A stretch of 64,000 nucleotides of DNA from Bacillota bacterium (GTDB lineage Bacteria; Bacillota; Clostridia; Lachnospirales; Cellulosilyticaceae). Where the stretch lies: NCBI GenBank assembly GCA_023393125.1, contig JAEWMQ010000030.1, positions 62,001-126,000 of the forward strand, in the 5' to 3' direction. Shown piece by piece: positions 55,383-64,000 of this stretch (position 1 is its first letter; the number at the start of each line of letters is the position of its first letter). The notes beneath the pieces were generated by a model. That model saw only the letters and a list, made by a program, of their open reading frames with translations. It was not told the origin of the DNA and did no database searches. Made by a program: the position numbers and the translations under genes.

Positions 55383-55880
55383 ATGACAGTAATGATTAGA
55401 TGTATGACAGAAAAAGATTGGGCTAGTGTAAAAGTTATCTATGAGCAGGGGATAAAGTCTGGAATTGCTACTTTTCAAACAGAAGTTCCAAGCTATGAAG
55501 AATGGAATGCAGGGCACCTTTCTATAGGAAGATTAGTAGCAGTTATTGATGAAGAAGTCGTGGGGTGGGTAGCTTTATCACCTACTTCAAGTAGATGCGT
55601 TTATAAAGGGGTGGCAGAATTAAGCATTTACATAGAAGAGAAGACTAAACAGCAAGGTATAGCGACGCAGCTTCTAAAAGAATTGATTGAAGTCTCAGAG
55701 AGAGAAGGCATATGGACTTTGCAATCCGGTATTATTGAAGAAAACAAGGCAAGTATAGCTTTGCATCAAAAATGTGGCTTTAGACAAATAGGCTATAGAG
55801 AGAAAATTGCAAGGGATCAGAAAGGTGTTTGGCATAATACCGTTCTGATGGAAAGACGGAGTCAAGTTGACAACTTTTAA
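55383..55880 (+). CDS. arsN: GNAT N-acetyltransferase, ArsN/phosphinothricin-acetyltransferase type
   Basis: A 165-residue GNAT. The acetyl-CoA loop is KTKQQGIATQLLKELI (~87-102). The phrases VGWVALSPTSSRCVYKGVAE (~59-78), ENKASIALHQKCGF (~121-134) and VWHNTVLMERR are those of the phosphinothricin/arsinothricin acetyltransferases often found in ars operons (ArsN1). It lies 40 bases before an arsR gene and near arsC, which supports an arsenical (arsinothricin) detoxifying role. A plain phosphinothricin- or methionine-sulfoximine-type acetyltransferase remains possible. GAAGGAG sets the start. Confidence 0.82.
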   Translation: MTVMIRCMTEKDWASVKVIYEQGIKSGIATFQTEVPSYEEWNAGHLSIGRLVAVIDEEVVGWVALSPTSSRCVYKGVAELSIYIEEKTKQQGIATQLLKELIEVSEREGIWTLQSGIIEENKASIALHQKCGFRQIGYREKIARDQKGVWHNTVLMERRSQVDNF

Positions 55881-55920
55881 AGAGGATTTTATACTGAAAC
55901 AAAAAAGGAAGGTGTTTCGT

Positions 55921-56193
55921 ATGAATCAAGTATGTAGAGAAAAAGCACAACTTTTTAAAGCACTTTCTGATAGTAATCGTGTAATGATTCTAGAGATGTT
56001 AAAAGATGGAGAAATGTGTGCATGCCATTTACTTGAAAGATTTCAAATTACACAACCTACCTTATCTCATCATATGAGATTATTATGTGAATGTGATTTA
56101 GTCATAGCAAGACGTGAAGGCAAATGGATGCATTATTCACTTAATACCAAAACACTAGAAGCACTAAGTGAGTATTTTAAAGAGATGATATAA
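55921..56193 (+). CDS. arsR: ArsR family metalloregulator
   Basis: A 90-residue winged-helix repressor. KALSDSNRVMILEMLKDGEMCACHLLE (~12-38) carries the ArsR metal box in the form CxC (MCACHL, like the As(III)-binding ELCVCDL), followed by the recognition helix TQPTLSHHMRLL and the wing VIARREGKWMHYSL. ATG 55921 is preceded by AAGGAAGGTG; the frame is open upstream to 55867, which overlaps the previous gene. It is predicted to release DNA when arsenite or antimonite binds. Its stop codon overlaps the following terminator. Confidence 0.93.
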   Translation: MNQVCREKAQLFKALSDSNRVMILEMLKDGEMCACHLLERFQITQPTLSHHMRLLCECDLVIARREGKWMHYSLNTKTLEALSEYFKEMI

Positions 56194-56220
56194 AAGCTAC
56201 TAATGTAAAGTAGCTTTTTT
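56192..56220 (+). terminator. Intrinsic terminator after arsR
   Basis: AAAAGCTACT (56192-56201) pairs with AGTAGCTTTT (56209-56218), plus T run. It separates arsN-arsR from the MATE gene. Confidence 0.9.
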
Positions 56221-56352
56221 ATTTTTTAACTTTTCTATGAATCCTATTAGGTAAACACTATGGAAGGGGTTATCTATTTGTGTTGACGATATAATCAAAA
56301 TGAATTAATATATACATAGATGATTATCTATATGTATGAAACAGGTGACAGT

Positions 56353-57675
56353 ATGAAAAAAGTTGACTTAACACAAGGAAGTGTTGTTCGTGTCTTATTA
56401 GCATTAGCCATTCCTATTATGGGGAGTTCGCTGTTGCAATTTGCTTATAATATAGTAGACATGCTTTGGGTAGGAGGCTTAGGCAAGGATGCAGTAGCTA
56501 GTGTAGGTTCTTCTAGTTTTTTTGTGGGTCTAGGTTATGCTATTAATGCTTGTGTTGTTATAGGAACAGGGGTTAAGGTTGCTTACAACATTGGAGAAAA
56601 TAAGGAAATAGAAGCAAAAGAATATATACAAACCAGTATGCTTTTAAATCTATTAATAGGTGGACTATATACTTTATTTCTAGTATGTTTAGGACCTTAC
56701 TTAATAGGATTTTTGGGTATAGGAGATCCGGACATCGAAAAACAAGCTTATGGTTACTTGTTAGGAAGTGCGCCTATGCTATTTTTTGCTTTTTTTAATG
56801 CTACTTTTTCTAGAATTTTTAGTAGCCTAGGGCAGACAAAGAGTGCTCTTCAAATCAGTATAGTAGGTATTGTGATCAATATGATATTAGACCCTATTTT
56901 TATTTATAGTTTTAAGTGGGGTGTATTAGGTGCTGCCATAGCCACTTTAGTAGCACATATGGTTATGTTTTTTCTTTATATGAAGATAGGCGGTAAGTGG
57001 TTTGTATTTCGCTGGAGAAAAGCCTTTAATACTGAACGTATAAAAGCTATTGTAAATTTAGGTTGGGCTGTGGCTTTTCAAAGGATTTTATTTACCATCA
57101 TTAATATTTTACTAGCCAAACTGATTGCAACATTTGGTCCAGAAGCTATAGCTGCTCAAAAGATAGGGCTTCAAATCGAATCAGTTACCTATATGGTAAC
57201 AGGTGGGTTAAATGGTGCAGTAGCTAGTTTTACTGGTCAAAATTATGGAGCGCGTTTCTATAAGCGAATCAAAAAAGGGTATCAAGTAGCTATTGGCTTA
57301 AGTATAAGTTATGCAGCATTAACGACTGCACTTTTTATGCTATTTGCAATACCTATGGCAAGTGCCTTTGTAAAAGATATCACTACCATTCAGATGACAG
57401 CTGTTTATTTGCAAATTATTGCTTATTCTCAGCTTTTTAACGCCATAGAAATGGTCTCTAATGGTTGGTTTACAGGGATTGGAAGACCTCAAATTCCAGC
57501 CACAGTGAGTATACTTTTTACAGCTGCTAGACTCCCAATAGCATGGTTATTGGTTATACCTTTAGGCCTTGAAGGTATTTGGTGGAGTATTTCTATTTCC
57601 ACTTTACTTAAGGGGAGTATTTTATATTTTTATTACAAACGTTATCAAGGCAAATTAAAAGAACAAGAGGTGTAA
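56353..57675 (+). CDS. MATE family efflux transporter
   Basis: A 440-residue membrane pump with about 12 helices in two MATE repeats; the first begins with VRVLLALAIPIMGSSLLQFAYNIVDMLWVG and the second near IKAIVNLGWAVAFQRILFTI. MATE pumps use a sodium or proton gradient to export cationic drugs or metabolites. ATG 56353 follows AGGTGA; the in-frame ATG at 56320 has no site. arsC follows after 22 bases, so the two are co-transcribed. No ArsB or Acr3 pump is in the cassette, so this pump may export the arsenical product, though that is inference. Confidence 0.92.
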   Translation: MKKVDLTQGSVVRVLLALAIPIMGSSLLQFAYNIVDMLWVGGLGKDAVASVGSSSFFVGLGYAINACVVIGTGVKVAYNIGENKEIEAKEYIQTSMLLNLLIGGLYTLFLVCLGPYLIGFLGIGDPDIEKQAYGYLLGSAPMLFFAFFNATFSRIFSSLGQTKSALQISIVGIVINMILDPIFIYSFKWGVLGAAIATLVAHMVMFFLYMKIGGKWFVFRWRKAFNTERIKAIVNLGWAVAFQRILFTIINILLAKLIATFGPEAIAAQKIGLQIESVTYMVTGGLNGAVASFTGQNYGARFYKRIKKGYQVAIGLSISYAALTTALFMLFAIPMASAFVKDITTIQMTAVYLQIIAYSQLFNAIEMVSNGWFTGIGRPQIPATVSILFTAARLPIAWLLVIPLGLEGIWWSISISTLLKGSILYFYYKRYQGKLKEQEV

Positions 57676-57697
57676 CAACCTATTATAGGAGGGAACA

Positions 57698-58108
57698 ATG
57701 ATGGATAAACCTAAAGTAGCTTTTATCTGTGTTCATAATTCTTGTCGTTCTCAAATGGCAGAAGCTTTAGGAAAACATTTAGCTGCAGAAGTATTTGAAA
57801 GTTATTCAGCTGGTACAGAGCTTAGACCACAGATTAATCAAGATGCAGTAAGAATTGTAAAGGATTTATATCATATTGATATGAATGAAACCCAAAGGAG
57901 TAAATTATTAAGTGACATTCCAGAAGTAGATATAGTCATTACAATGGGATGTAATGTTAGCTGTCCTAACTTACCTTGTAAACATTTAGAAGATTGGGGT
58001 TTAGAAGATCCTTCTGGTAAAGAGGATGCAGCCTTTGTTTTAACAGCAAGAACAATAGAGGAAAAAATAATAGATTTAAAACAAAGAATTGAAAAGGGTG
58101 TTTTATAA
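57698..58108 (+). CDS. arsC: Arsenate reductase, low-molecular-weight phosphatase type
   Basis: A 136-residue enzyme that reduces arsenate to arsenite. The phosphatase-like loop is CVHNSCRSQMAEAL (~11-24, Cys-x5-Arg). The redox Cys relay is in VITMGCNVSCPNLPCKHLED (~80-99), and WGLEDPSGK (~100-108) carries the general acid Asp. GGAGGG precedes two successive ATG codons (57698, 57701). It lies in one transcript with the MATE pump and close to arsR and arsN, forming an arsenic-type cassette. Length agrees with thioredoxin-linked ArsC. Confidence 0.93.
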   Translation: MMDKPKVAFICVHNSCRSQMAEALGKHLAAEVFESYSAGTELRPQINQDAVRIVKDLYHIDMNETQRSKLLSDIPEVDIVITMGCNVSCPNLPCKHLEDWGLEDPSGKEDAAFVLTARTIEEKIIDLKQRIEKGVL

Positions 58109-58148
58109 ACAAAAGAGTTAATGTCGTTAGGCGTTAACTCTTTTGTTT
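58107..58148 (+). terminator. Intrinsic terminator after arsC
   Basis: AAACAAAAGAGTTAA (58107-58121) pairs with TTAACTCTTTTGTTT (58134-58148); the left arm overlaps the stop codon. Confidence 0.92.
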
Positions 58149-58206
58149 TATTTAATAAGAAATACTATTATATTTGTTTTCTCTTGAATATAAAAAGGAA
58201 ACATTT

Positions 58207-58266
58207 GTTGAGTTTAACATACTATGATGTATAAATACAGCTACTTGGAGAAAGTAGCTGTATTTT
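58207..58266 (+). promoter_or_regulatory. Promoter and adjoining inverted repeat before the small helical gene
   Basis: TTGAGT (58207-58212), a 17-base spacer and TATAAA (58230-58235) could form a promoter. A perfect inverted repeat, ATACAGCTACTT (58235-58246) with AAGTAGCTGTAT (58252-58263) followed by TTT, begins at its last base, so it may be an operator or an early terminator. Confidence 0.45.
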
Positions 58267-58346
58267 AGTGAGGAAACTATAGTAGCCATAAAAATATAAA
58301 CGATAAGACACGTATATTAAACAGGAAAAGTCAAGGAGGTGACCTT

Positions 58347-58694
58347 ATGGTGGCAGAAATATCAGCTAATTGGTATGCAAGGCTAAATTTGGCTAGACAT
58401 TTAAAAGAAGAGGGAAATAAAGAACAGGCCTATTTATTATTTAAAGCAATTTCAAATGAAAGAGAAGCTTTTCGATTTGATAAATATGTTTATGGCACAT
58501 ATGAGGATTATATTGTGGAGAAAACGAAATTTTTAATTGAAATTGCCTTATTAGAGCTAGAAGTAATCGGATGTTCTAAGGGAAGCATTAAATATCTAGA
58601 TGATGCGCTTAATTTGTTAGATGGTATGGAAAGTGTTTACCCTTATGTACGTATAGATGAAATCGAGGCACTTAGAAAACGCTTGTGTCAGTAA
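58347..58694 (+). CDS. Small all-helical protein of unknown function
   Basis: A 115-residue soluble protein I do not recognise. AAGGAGGTGA precedes the ATG at good spacing. The sequence looks like two or three tetratrico-type helix pairs: NWYARLNLARHLKEEGNKEQAYLLFKAI and the block ending in KYLDDALNLLDGM. No signal peptide, Cys motif or nucleotide loop is seen. It is about 110 bases before addB and on the same strand; no terminator lies between, so it may be co-transcribed. A TPR-like adaptor is a possible fold; no function is offered. Confidence 0.72.
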   Translation: MVAEISANWYARLNLARHLKEEGNKEQAYLLFKAISNEREAFRFDKYVYGTYEDYIVEKTKFLIEIALLELEVIGCSKGSIKYLDDALNLLDGMESVYPYVRIDEIEALRKRLCQ

Positions 58695-58803
58695 AATGGT
58701 ATCGCTGTTTAGCAAAACTATGATAAAATAAGCAGGGATAGAATAGATATCATAAAACATTCACATAGAGATAAACTAAGTAATAGAAAAAAGGGGTGAA
58801 CAA

Positions 58804-61800
58804 ATGAAGAAAGTACAATTTATTGTAGGACGTTCAGGGGCAGGAAAGACGACTTATTGCTATGAAGCCATAGAAGCAGCTTTAAAAGAAGAAAGTTTTG
58901 ATCCACTCCTCTTATTAGTGCCAGAACAATTTAACTTACAGACACAAAAAGACTTAGCTAAAAGGCTTTATCCAGGCCTCTTAAGAGCAGAGGTTATTAG
59001 TTTTAACACGTTAGCTAGAGAGGTGTTTAAAGAAGTAGGAAAAGCTGAAGTAGCTGTTATTGAAGATTTAGAACGTATGATTATTCTAAAACGTGTTATT
59101 GAAGCACATAAAAAAGAGATTATTTTCTACAAAAAAAATATGAATAATACAGGTTTCATTGAAGCCATCAATCGTTTTATTACAGTTTTAGAACAAGCAG
59201 GTGTGAGTAAGGAGCAATTAGGCGAGCTTATAGAAAATAAGGAGGCAACCTTATTATTTAAAAGTAAGCTAACAGACATTCATATGCTTTATGAAGCCTT
59301 TGAAGATTATTTGGGTAATCAGTTTGTGACTATTGAAAAAAATATGACTCTTTTAGCAAGTAGCATCATGAAAAGCAAGAAACTAGAAAAAACATGGCTT
59401 TGGATTGATGGCTTTTATGGCTTTACGTATAATCAATTGCTTATCATTAAAGAGTTAATGAAGAAGGTAAAGGGATTAACCATTACCTTGCCTATGGATA
59501 AGCCTTACACGAGAACAGACAGGGTAAGAAATAGCTATCCTTTTTATGAAAGTATTCAAATGCTACAAAAACTTATGGGTGTTTGTGAAGAACAGCATTT
59601 AGCTTATGAAGTGAAGTATGTTAAAGGAGCAGGAGAAAAAAATGAAGCGCTGGCTTATTTGGAGGGGCAGTACTTAAAGCCTTATGCGAACCCTTATGAA
59701 AAAGGAAATGAAGCTATTTATCTGCAGACCTACTCTTCTAGGGCGGAAGAAGTAGAACAAGTAGCTAAGCAGATTGTGACTTTAGTTATGGAAGAAGGCT
59801 ATCGTTATCATGATATGGCAGTTATTGTAGGTGACCTAGCAGATTATAAGACCTTATTAGAGGGTGCTTTTAAGGAATATGAGATCCCTTATTTCTTAGA
59901 TATGAAAAGAAATATTCATACCAATAGTTTAGTAGCAGCTTTAGAAGGTGTTTTAGAAGTATTAACCTCTAATTATAGCTATAAAAGTATCATGGGACTT
60001 TTAAGAACCCAAATGCTCCCTATCTCAATTGAAGAGATAGACCTATTAGAAAATTACTTATTAGCTTATGGGATTAAAGGTAAGAAAAAATGGGCACAGC
60101 CATGGGGATTTGATCAAAAAGATGAAGAGAAACAGTCACGTATTAATATAACGAGAGAAGCTGTTTTGGGACCTATTCAAAAACTAGAAACGGCTATTCA
60201 AATGACTAAAGCTTCTGGTAAAAACAAAGTCATTGACCTGACAAAGGCTTTATATGGCTTTTTAGAAGATATTGGTGCTTATAGCAAGTTAAATGAAATC
60301 ATTGCCAAACATAAAACAGAAGGCAATCGTTTATTAGAGATTGAAAATACCCAGATATGGGGAAAAATCATGGAAGTTTTCGAGCGCTTAGTGGATATTT
60401 TAGGTGAAGAAGAGCTTAATCTAATGACCTATCGCCGTATTTTAGAAACTAGCTTTTCTTATGTAAAAATGGGAATTATTCCACCAGCACAAGACCAAGT
60501 GTTAATTGGGTCTGTAGATAGGACTAGACTTCCTCGTTTAAAAGCTTGTTTTATACTAGGAACCAATGAAGGGGTTATTCCTAAAGTAGATGAAACAACG
60601 CCTATTTTTTCGGATATGGATAAAGCGTCTCTTAGTCAGATGTGTAAGGAAGATAAAGGACCAAAAGGACGATTAAATGAGCTAATTATTGACCAGCCTC
60701 TTTATGGCGGGCAGTTTAGTATTTATACGATGTTAACAAGGGCTACGGAAAAGCTTTTTGTAAGTGCAGCCATGGCTGATGAAAATGGTAAGCCTCTAAG
60801 AACTTCTCTCGTTTATTACAAGCTGAAAAAGTTGTTTGGTGAAACACCAAAACCTTTACAAGGAGATTTTCTAAGTCAAATCTATCGCCCACTGCCTACT
60901 TTTGGTTATGTAGGGAATTTACTGAGAGAATACGTAGAAGGTAGGTTAGAAGGAGAAGCATGGAAAGACTTAGTGAGTTGGTATGCAACTAAAGACGAGT
61001 GGAAAGACCGCTTAAAGGGCTTAACAGATTATTTGTTTTATACAAATCAACAGCACTATTTACAAGAAGAAACAACAAAACTACTTTATGGCAATAAGTT
61101 AGATACTAGTATTTCTAAGCTAGAAACTTTTAGGCAATGTGCTTGTTGCTATTTTATGCGTTATGGGATTAAAGCAGAAGAACGCCGTTTATTCCGTTTT
61201 GATAGAGCCAAGGTAGGAACACTATTTCATGCGGCTTTAGAGCAATATCCTAAAGAGCTCAGCTTAATGAATACTACTTGGACTAAAGCCACCAGGGAAG
61301 AAATGCAGCAAGGTGTAAAAAAGGCTACAGCTTATGCGGTAGAGCAGGTAAATGAAGCCCAGAGAGAAACGGGACGTTTTCAGTTTACAGCAGCTAAGGT
61401 AGAAAAAATGACTTCTAGGGCAATTCATGCTTTAACAGCTCATCTCAAAAATGGTGAATTCGAACCTATGGGTTATGAAATTAATTTTGGAGAAGGTAAG
61501 GGCTTTCCTCCAATTGAAATTGCTATTGATGAAGTAAGAACCATTCTAGTGACTGGGCAAATTGATCGTGTAGATGTGTATTATAAAGATGACAATCAGC
61601 AATATATTAAAATCTTAGATTACAAATCAGGGCAAAAGAACTTTAATTTATTAGAAGTGTATTATGGTTTACAGCTTCAATTGCTGTTATATCTAGATGC
61701 TTATTTAAAGAAACATCATAGTTATGAAGCTGGTGGGGTTTTCTACTTCCACATTAATAATCCTTATGTAAGCTATAAAGTAGGAATGGATGAAGTGCAG

Positions 61801-62199
61801 CTTCAGGAAAGTAGCTTAAAGCAATTTAAACTTTCTGGTTTAGCATTAGATGAACCAGAAATTATTGCTGCTCTTGATAAGTCAGGGACAGGCAGTACGA
61901 TTCCCGTTAGTTTAAATAAAGATGGTAGTATTAAAAAAGGCTCTTCAGTGGCTACCCCAGAACAGTTTAAGCTACTGGAAAATCATATTATTGACACGAT
62001 CAGAGGATTGGGACAAGAACTACTAGAAGGTAAAGTAAGTGCTAAACCTTACCGCTTAAAAGGCAAAAACCCTTGTGAATATTGTATTTATCATACCATT
62101 TGTCAGTTCAGTGAAGAACAAGTAGATAACTGTTATGATACCTTAGAACAATTAAGTAAAGAAGAAATATGGGAAAAACTAGAGAAGGAGGGCTTATAA
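58804..62199 (+). CDS. addB: ATP-dependent nuclease AddAB, subunit B
   Basis: A 1131-residue helicase-nuclease subunit of the AddAB recombination complex, which resects double-strand breaks before RecA loading. Walker A is IVGRSGAGKTTYCYE (~7-21). The C-terminal nuclease domain has ILDYKSGQKNF and YYGLQLQLLLYLDA. The iron-sulfur-cluster Cys are in FRQCACCYFMRYGIKAEE and NPCEYCIYHTICQF. AGGGGTGA precedes the ATG. The stop TAA ends at 62199 and addA begins at 62200, so the two are translationally coupled. Length is normal. Confidence 0.96.
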   Translation: MKKVQFIVGRSGAGKTTYCYEAIEAALKEESFDPLLLLVPEQFNLQTQKDLAKRLYPGLLRAEVISFNTLAREVFKEVGKAEVAVIEDLERMIILKRVIEAHKKEIIFYKKNMNNTGFIEAINRFITVLEQAGVSKEQLGELIENKEATLLFKSKLTDIHMLYEAFEDYLGNQFVTIEKNMTLLASSIMKSKKLEKTWLWIDGFYGFTYNQLLIIKELMKKVKGLTITLPMDKPYTRTDRVRNSYPFYESIQMLQKLMGVCEEQHLAYEVKYVKGAGEKNEALAYLEGQYLKPYANPYEKGNEAIYLQTYSSRAEEVEQVAKQIVTLVMEEGYRYHDMAVIVGDLADYKTLLEGAFKEYEIPYFLDMKRNIHTNSLVAALEGVLEVLTSNYSYKSIMGLLRTQMLPISIEEIDLLENYLLAYGIKGKKKWAQPWGFDQKDEEKQSRINITREAVLGPIQKLETAIQMTKASGKNKVIDLTKALYGFLEDIGAYSKLNEIIAKHKTEGNRLLEIENTQIWGKIMEVFERLVDILGEEELNLMTYRRILETSFSYVKMGIIPPAQDQVLIGSVDRTRLPRLKACFILGTNEGVIPKVDETTPIFSDMDKASLSQMCKEDKGPKGRLNELIIDQPLYGGQFSIYTMLTRATEKLFVSAAMADENGKPLRTSLVYYKLKKLFGETPKPLQGDFLSQIYRPLPTFGYVGNLLREYVEGRLEGEAWKDLVSWYATKDEWKDRLKGLTDYLFYTNQQHYLQEETTKLLYGNKLDTSISKLETFRQCACCYFMRYGIKAEERRLFRFDRAKVGTLFHAALEQYPKELSLMNTTWTKATREEMQQGVKKATAYAVEQVNEAQRETGRFQFTAAKVEKMTSRAIHALTAHLKNGEFEPMGYEINFGEGKGFPPIEIAIDEVRTILVTGQIDRVDVYYKDDNQQYIKILDYKSGQKNFNLLEVYYGLQLQLLLYLDAYLKKHHSYEAGGVFYFHINNPYVSYKVGMDEVQLQESSLKQFKLSGLALDEPEIIAALDKSGTGSTIPVSLNKDGSIKKGSSVATPEQFKLLENHIIDTIRGLGQELLEGKVSAKPYRLKGKNPCEYCIYHTICQFSEEQVDNCYDTLEQLSKEEIWEKLEKEGL

Positions 62200-64000
62200 A
62201 TGGCATGGACACCAGCACAGCAGGCAGCTATTGATCAAAGAGAAGCAAATATTTTAGTTTCAGCAGCAGCAGGTTCAGGAAAAACAGCAGTTTTAACAGA
62301 GCGTGTCATGAAGCGTATCATTGGAAGTGAGCAAGAAGTACCTATAGAAATTGATCGCTTTTTAATTGTAACCTTCACTAGTGCTGCAGCAGGAGAAATG
62401 AAGGAGCGTATCTTGCAAAAGCTTTCGGATTATATGAATAGCCTTCAAGAAAATCTAAATGAAGAAAATCTAAAGAAGATAGATTATATTGAACGTCAAA
62501 TGGCTTTGGTACCACAAGCTTCTATTTCAACGATTCACTCATTTTGTTTAAAAACAATTAAAGCGTATTTTAATCGCTTGGATATTGACCCTAATATTAA
62601 AGTAGGTACACAGGCAGAGCTAGATGTAATGAAAAGGGAACTGCTAGATGAACTTTTAGAGGAATATCTTGAAGAGGGTGCACCTGACTTTATGGCATTA
62701 GCAGAAGTTTATGGAGATGTACAAGGTTTAGACGGCTTGAAAAATTTAATTTTGGATGTTTCTACATTCTCTAAAAGTACACCTTTTCCAAAGGTATGGC
62801 TTCATAACCAAGTGTCGCGTTTAAAAACAGTTTATACTAGTTTAAATGAAATGCCTTGGTCAGAAAGTATTCGTACCCATTTATTAAGTCAATTACAAGA
62901 TGTACGTATTATTTATGATAAAGCCATAGCGTTATGTGAAAAGCCTAATGGGCCAGAGCTTTACCTAGAAGCTATTCATAGTGATTTAGCTGAGATTAAA
63001 GATATTCATCAGGAGATGTCACTAGAAGAACTGATTAGATGCATTAAAAACACTCATTTTATTGCCCTTTCAAGAAAAAAACAAGAATGTGATGTAGCCT
63101 TAAAGGAGCGTGTAAAAGCCTATCGTGACTTAGGTAAAGAAGTAATTAAAGGCTTACAAGATGATTTAGCTTTTATTGAGGATCCTCTTTTAATGGCGCA
63201 GCTACCTAGGTTAGGAGATCTCATGGCTACTTTAGTAAAGCTTATTGAAGCCTTTGAAGAACGCTACCAATTAGAAAAGCAAAATGCAGGAGTTGTAGAC
63301 TATAATGACTTAGAACATTTCTGTCTTCAACTTTTAGTAGAACCTATTTTTAATGAAGCAGGGGAATTAGTAGAGGTCATTTATACGGATGTAGCCAAAG
63401 AGCTAAGTAGTTTTTACAAAGAGATTTATATTGATGAGTATCAAGATAGTAATACAGTACAGGAAACTTTATTGAAAGCAGTCGCTGAGGCTAATAAGGA
63501 AGAAGGACCAACGCGTTTTATGGTAGGCGATATGAAACAAAGTATTTATCGCTTTAGATTAGCGAATCCCCTTATTTTTGCGGAGAAATACGGAAGCTGG
63601 GAAAAGCATCAGGTAACTTCATCTACTACAGGTAATAACGTATGTATTGATTTATCTCAGAATTTTAGAAGCAGAGATAATATTCTTCAAGGTGTTAATG
63701 ACTTATTTCAGCAAGTGATGAGCGTGCGAGTAGGAGAACTTGAATATGATGAATATGCTGAGTTAAAGGTAGGCAATCATTATGAAGAAGGAAACCCAGA
63801 GTCTTTACCAGAGGGAGCTTTATCAGAAGCTATTGAAGTACACATTTTAGAAACCAAAGAACCAGAAAACGCAGAAGAAACAGGGCTTGAGGATTTAAAG
63901 AACGTGGAATGTGAAGCGATGCTAGTTGCTAACTTAGTAGATAAGCTTCTTAAAGGAGAAGGTAATCCAACTCATATTTTTGATAAGGCATTAGGAACCT
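62200..64000 (+). CDS. addA: ATP-dependent helicase/nuclease AddAB, subunit A (3' end outside window)
   Basis: The first 600 codons of the UvrD-like helicase subunit; the gene runs past the window end with no stop. Helicase motifs seen: Q motif WTPAQQAAID, Walker A ILVSAAAGSGKTAVLTERV (~18-36), VTFTSAAAGEMKERI (motif Ia), STIHSFCLKTI, Walker B IDEYQDSN, motif III FMVGDMKQSIYRFR and SQNFRSRDNIL. The ATG at 62200 directly follows the addB stop, with GAAGGAGGG upstream inside addB. It works with AddB in recombinational repair. The nuclease domain lies outside the window. Confidence 0.96.
   Translation, partial: MAWTPAQQAAIDQREANILVSAAAGSGKTAVLTERVMKRIIGSEQEVPIEIDRFLIVTFTSAAAGEMKERILQKLSDYMNSLQENLNEENLKKIDYIERQMALVPQASISTIHSFCLKTIKAYFNRLDIDPNIKVGTQAELDVMKRELLDELLEEYLEEGAPDFMALAEVYGDVQGLDGLKNLILDVSTFSKSTPFPKVWLHNQVSRLKTVYTSLNEMPWSESIRTHLLSQLQDVRIIYDKAIALCEKPNGPELYLEAIHSDLAEIKDIHQEMSLEELIRCIKNTHFIALSRKKQECDVALKERVKAYRDLGKEVIKGLQDDLAFIEDPLLMAQLPRLGDLMATLVKLIEAFEERYQLEKQNAGVVDYNDLEHFCLQLLVEPIFNEAGELVEVIYTDVAKELSSFYKEIYIDEYQDSNTVQETLLKAVAEANKEEGPTRFMVGDMKQSIYRFRLANPLIFAEKYGSWEKHQVTSSTTGNNVCIDLSQNFRSRDNILQGVNDLFQQVMSVRVGELEYDEYAELKVGNHYEEGNPESLPEGALSEAIEVHILETKEPENAEETGLEDLKNVECEAMLVANLVDKLLKGEGNPTHIFDKALGT

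Noticed and set aside
1..64000. CRISPR arrays, tRNA or rRNA genes, prophage
   Set aside because: No regularly spaced direct repeats, no cloverleaf-like sequence and no phage gene was noticed by reading; a dedicated scan was not possible.

Overview
The window is AT-rich, gene-dense DNA from a Gram-positive, anaerobic, plant-polysaccharide-degrading clostridium. The evidence is: strong AGGAGG-type ribosome sites; sigma-A promoters with 17-base spacers; intrinsic terminators after most operons; a ribU gene behind an FMN riboswitch; the order rho-rpmE-yqhQ-prmC-prfA; HPr kinase with a ROK glucokinase; AddAB instead of RecBCD; and secreted or cytosolic mannan/beta-glucoside hydrolases without dockerins. 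A Lachnospiraceae member close to Cellulosilyticum (Clostridium lentocellum) is my best guess, from general resemblance only. No rRNA, tRNA, CRISPR array, insertion sequence or prophage was seen.

Layout. Bases 1-1500: end of aspartate kinase and homoserine kinase (threonine pathway). 1550-4760: two membrane histidine-kinase-like proteins that have lost complementary parts of the catalytic machinery. 4800-9700: tex, FMN riboswitch plus ribU, then tsaE-tsaB-rimI. 9850-16400: a secreted stalk-domain protein, a LonC-like protease with a lost Walker A motif, and a PAS/degenerate-GGDEF/EAL phosphodiesterase. 16500-21300: rho, rpmE, yqhQ, prmC, prfA (transcription and translation termination). 21470-29220: secreted GH26 mannanase, CNNM/CorC transporter, radical SAM/SPASM protein, DUF1836 regulator, DegV, ZIP transporter and a Cys-rich DUF1540 protein. 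29290-45890: uvrB, uvrA and uvrC, separated by a GH3/GH2 sugar operon, a second DegV, udk, and two secreted stalk-domain proteins. uvrB and uvrA have LexA-box-like sites at their promoters. 45960-50770: hprK, glcK, a YcxB-like membrane protein, a TIM-barrel protein and an SH3/NlpC wall hydrolase. 51100-58110: an HxlR regulator divergent from azoR, a large PfkB-like/AAA+/RyR fusion, and an arsenic-type cassette (arsN-like acetyltransferase, arsR, MATE pump, arsC). 58340-64000: a small helical protein, addB and the first 600 codons of addA.

The genes form several working units. Secreted GH26 and intracellular GH3/GH2 enzymes release and process sugars, glucokinase (glcK) phosphorylates glucose, and HprK reports carbon status. 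UvrA, UvrB and UvrC with AddAB cover excision and double-strand-break repair. Rho, PrfA and PrmC cover termination. HxlR/AzoR and the ars genes handle quinone/azo and arsenical stress.

The two most unusual items are the 860-residue protein at 52393-54975 and the tandem kinases at 1644-4755. The first joins a ribokinase-fold domain lacking its catalytic Asp, an intact AAA+ ATPase and a C-terminal ryanodine-receptor (RyR) domain. In the second, one protein keeps the ATP-binding domain but lacks the phospho-acceptor His, and the other keeps the His but lacks the ATP-binding residues. All functions are read from sequence and remembered family knowledge; no database search was run.
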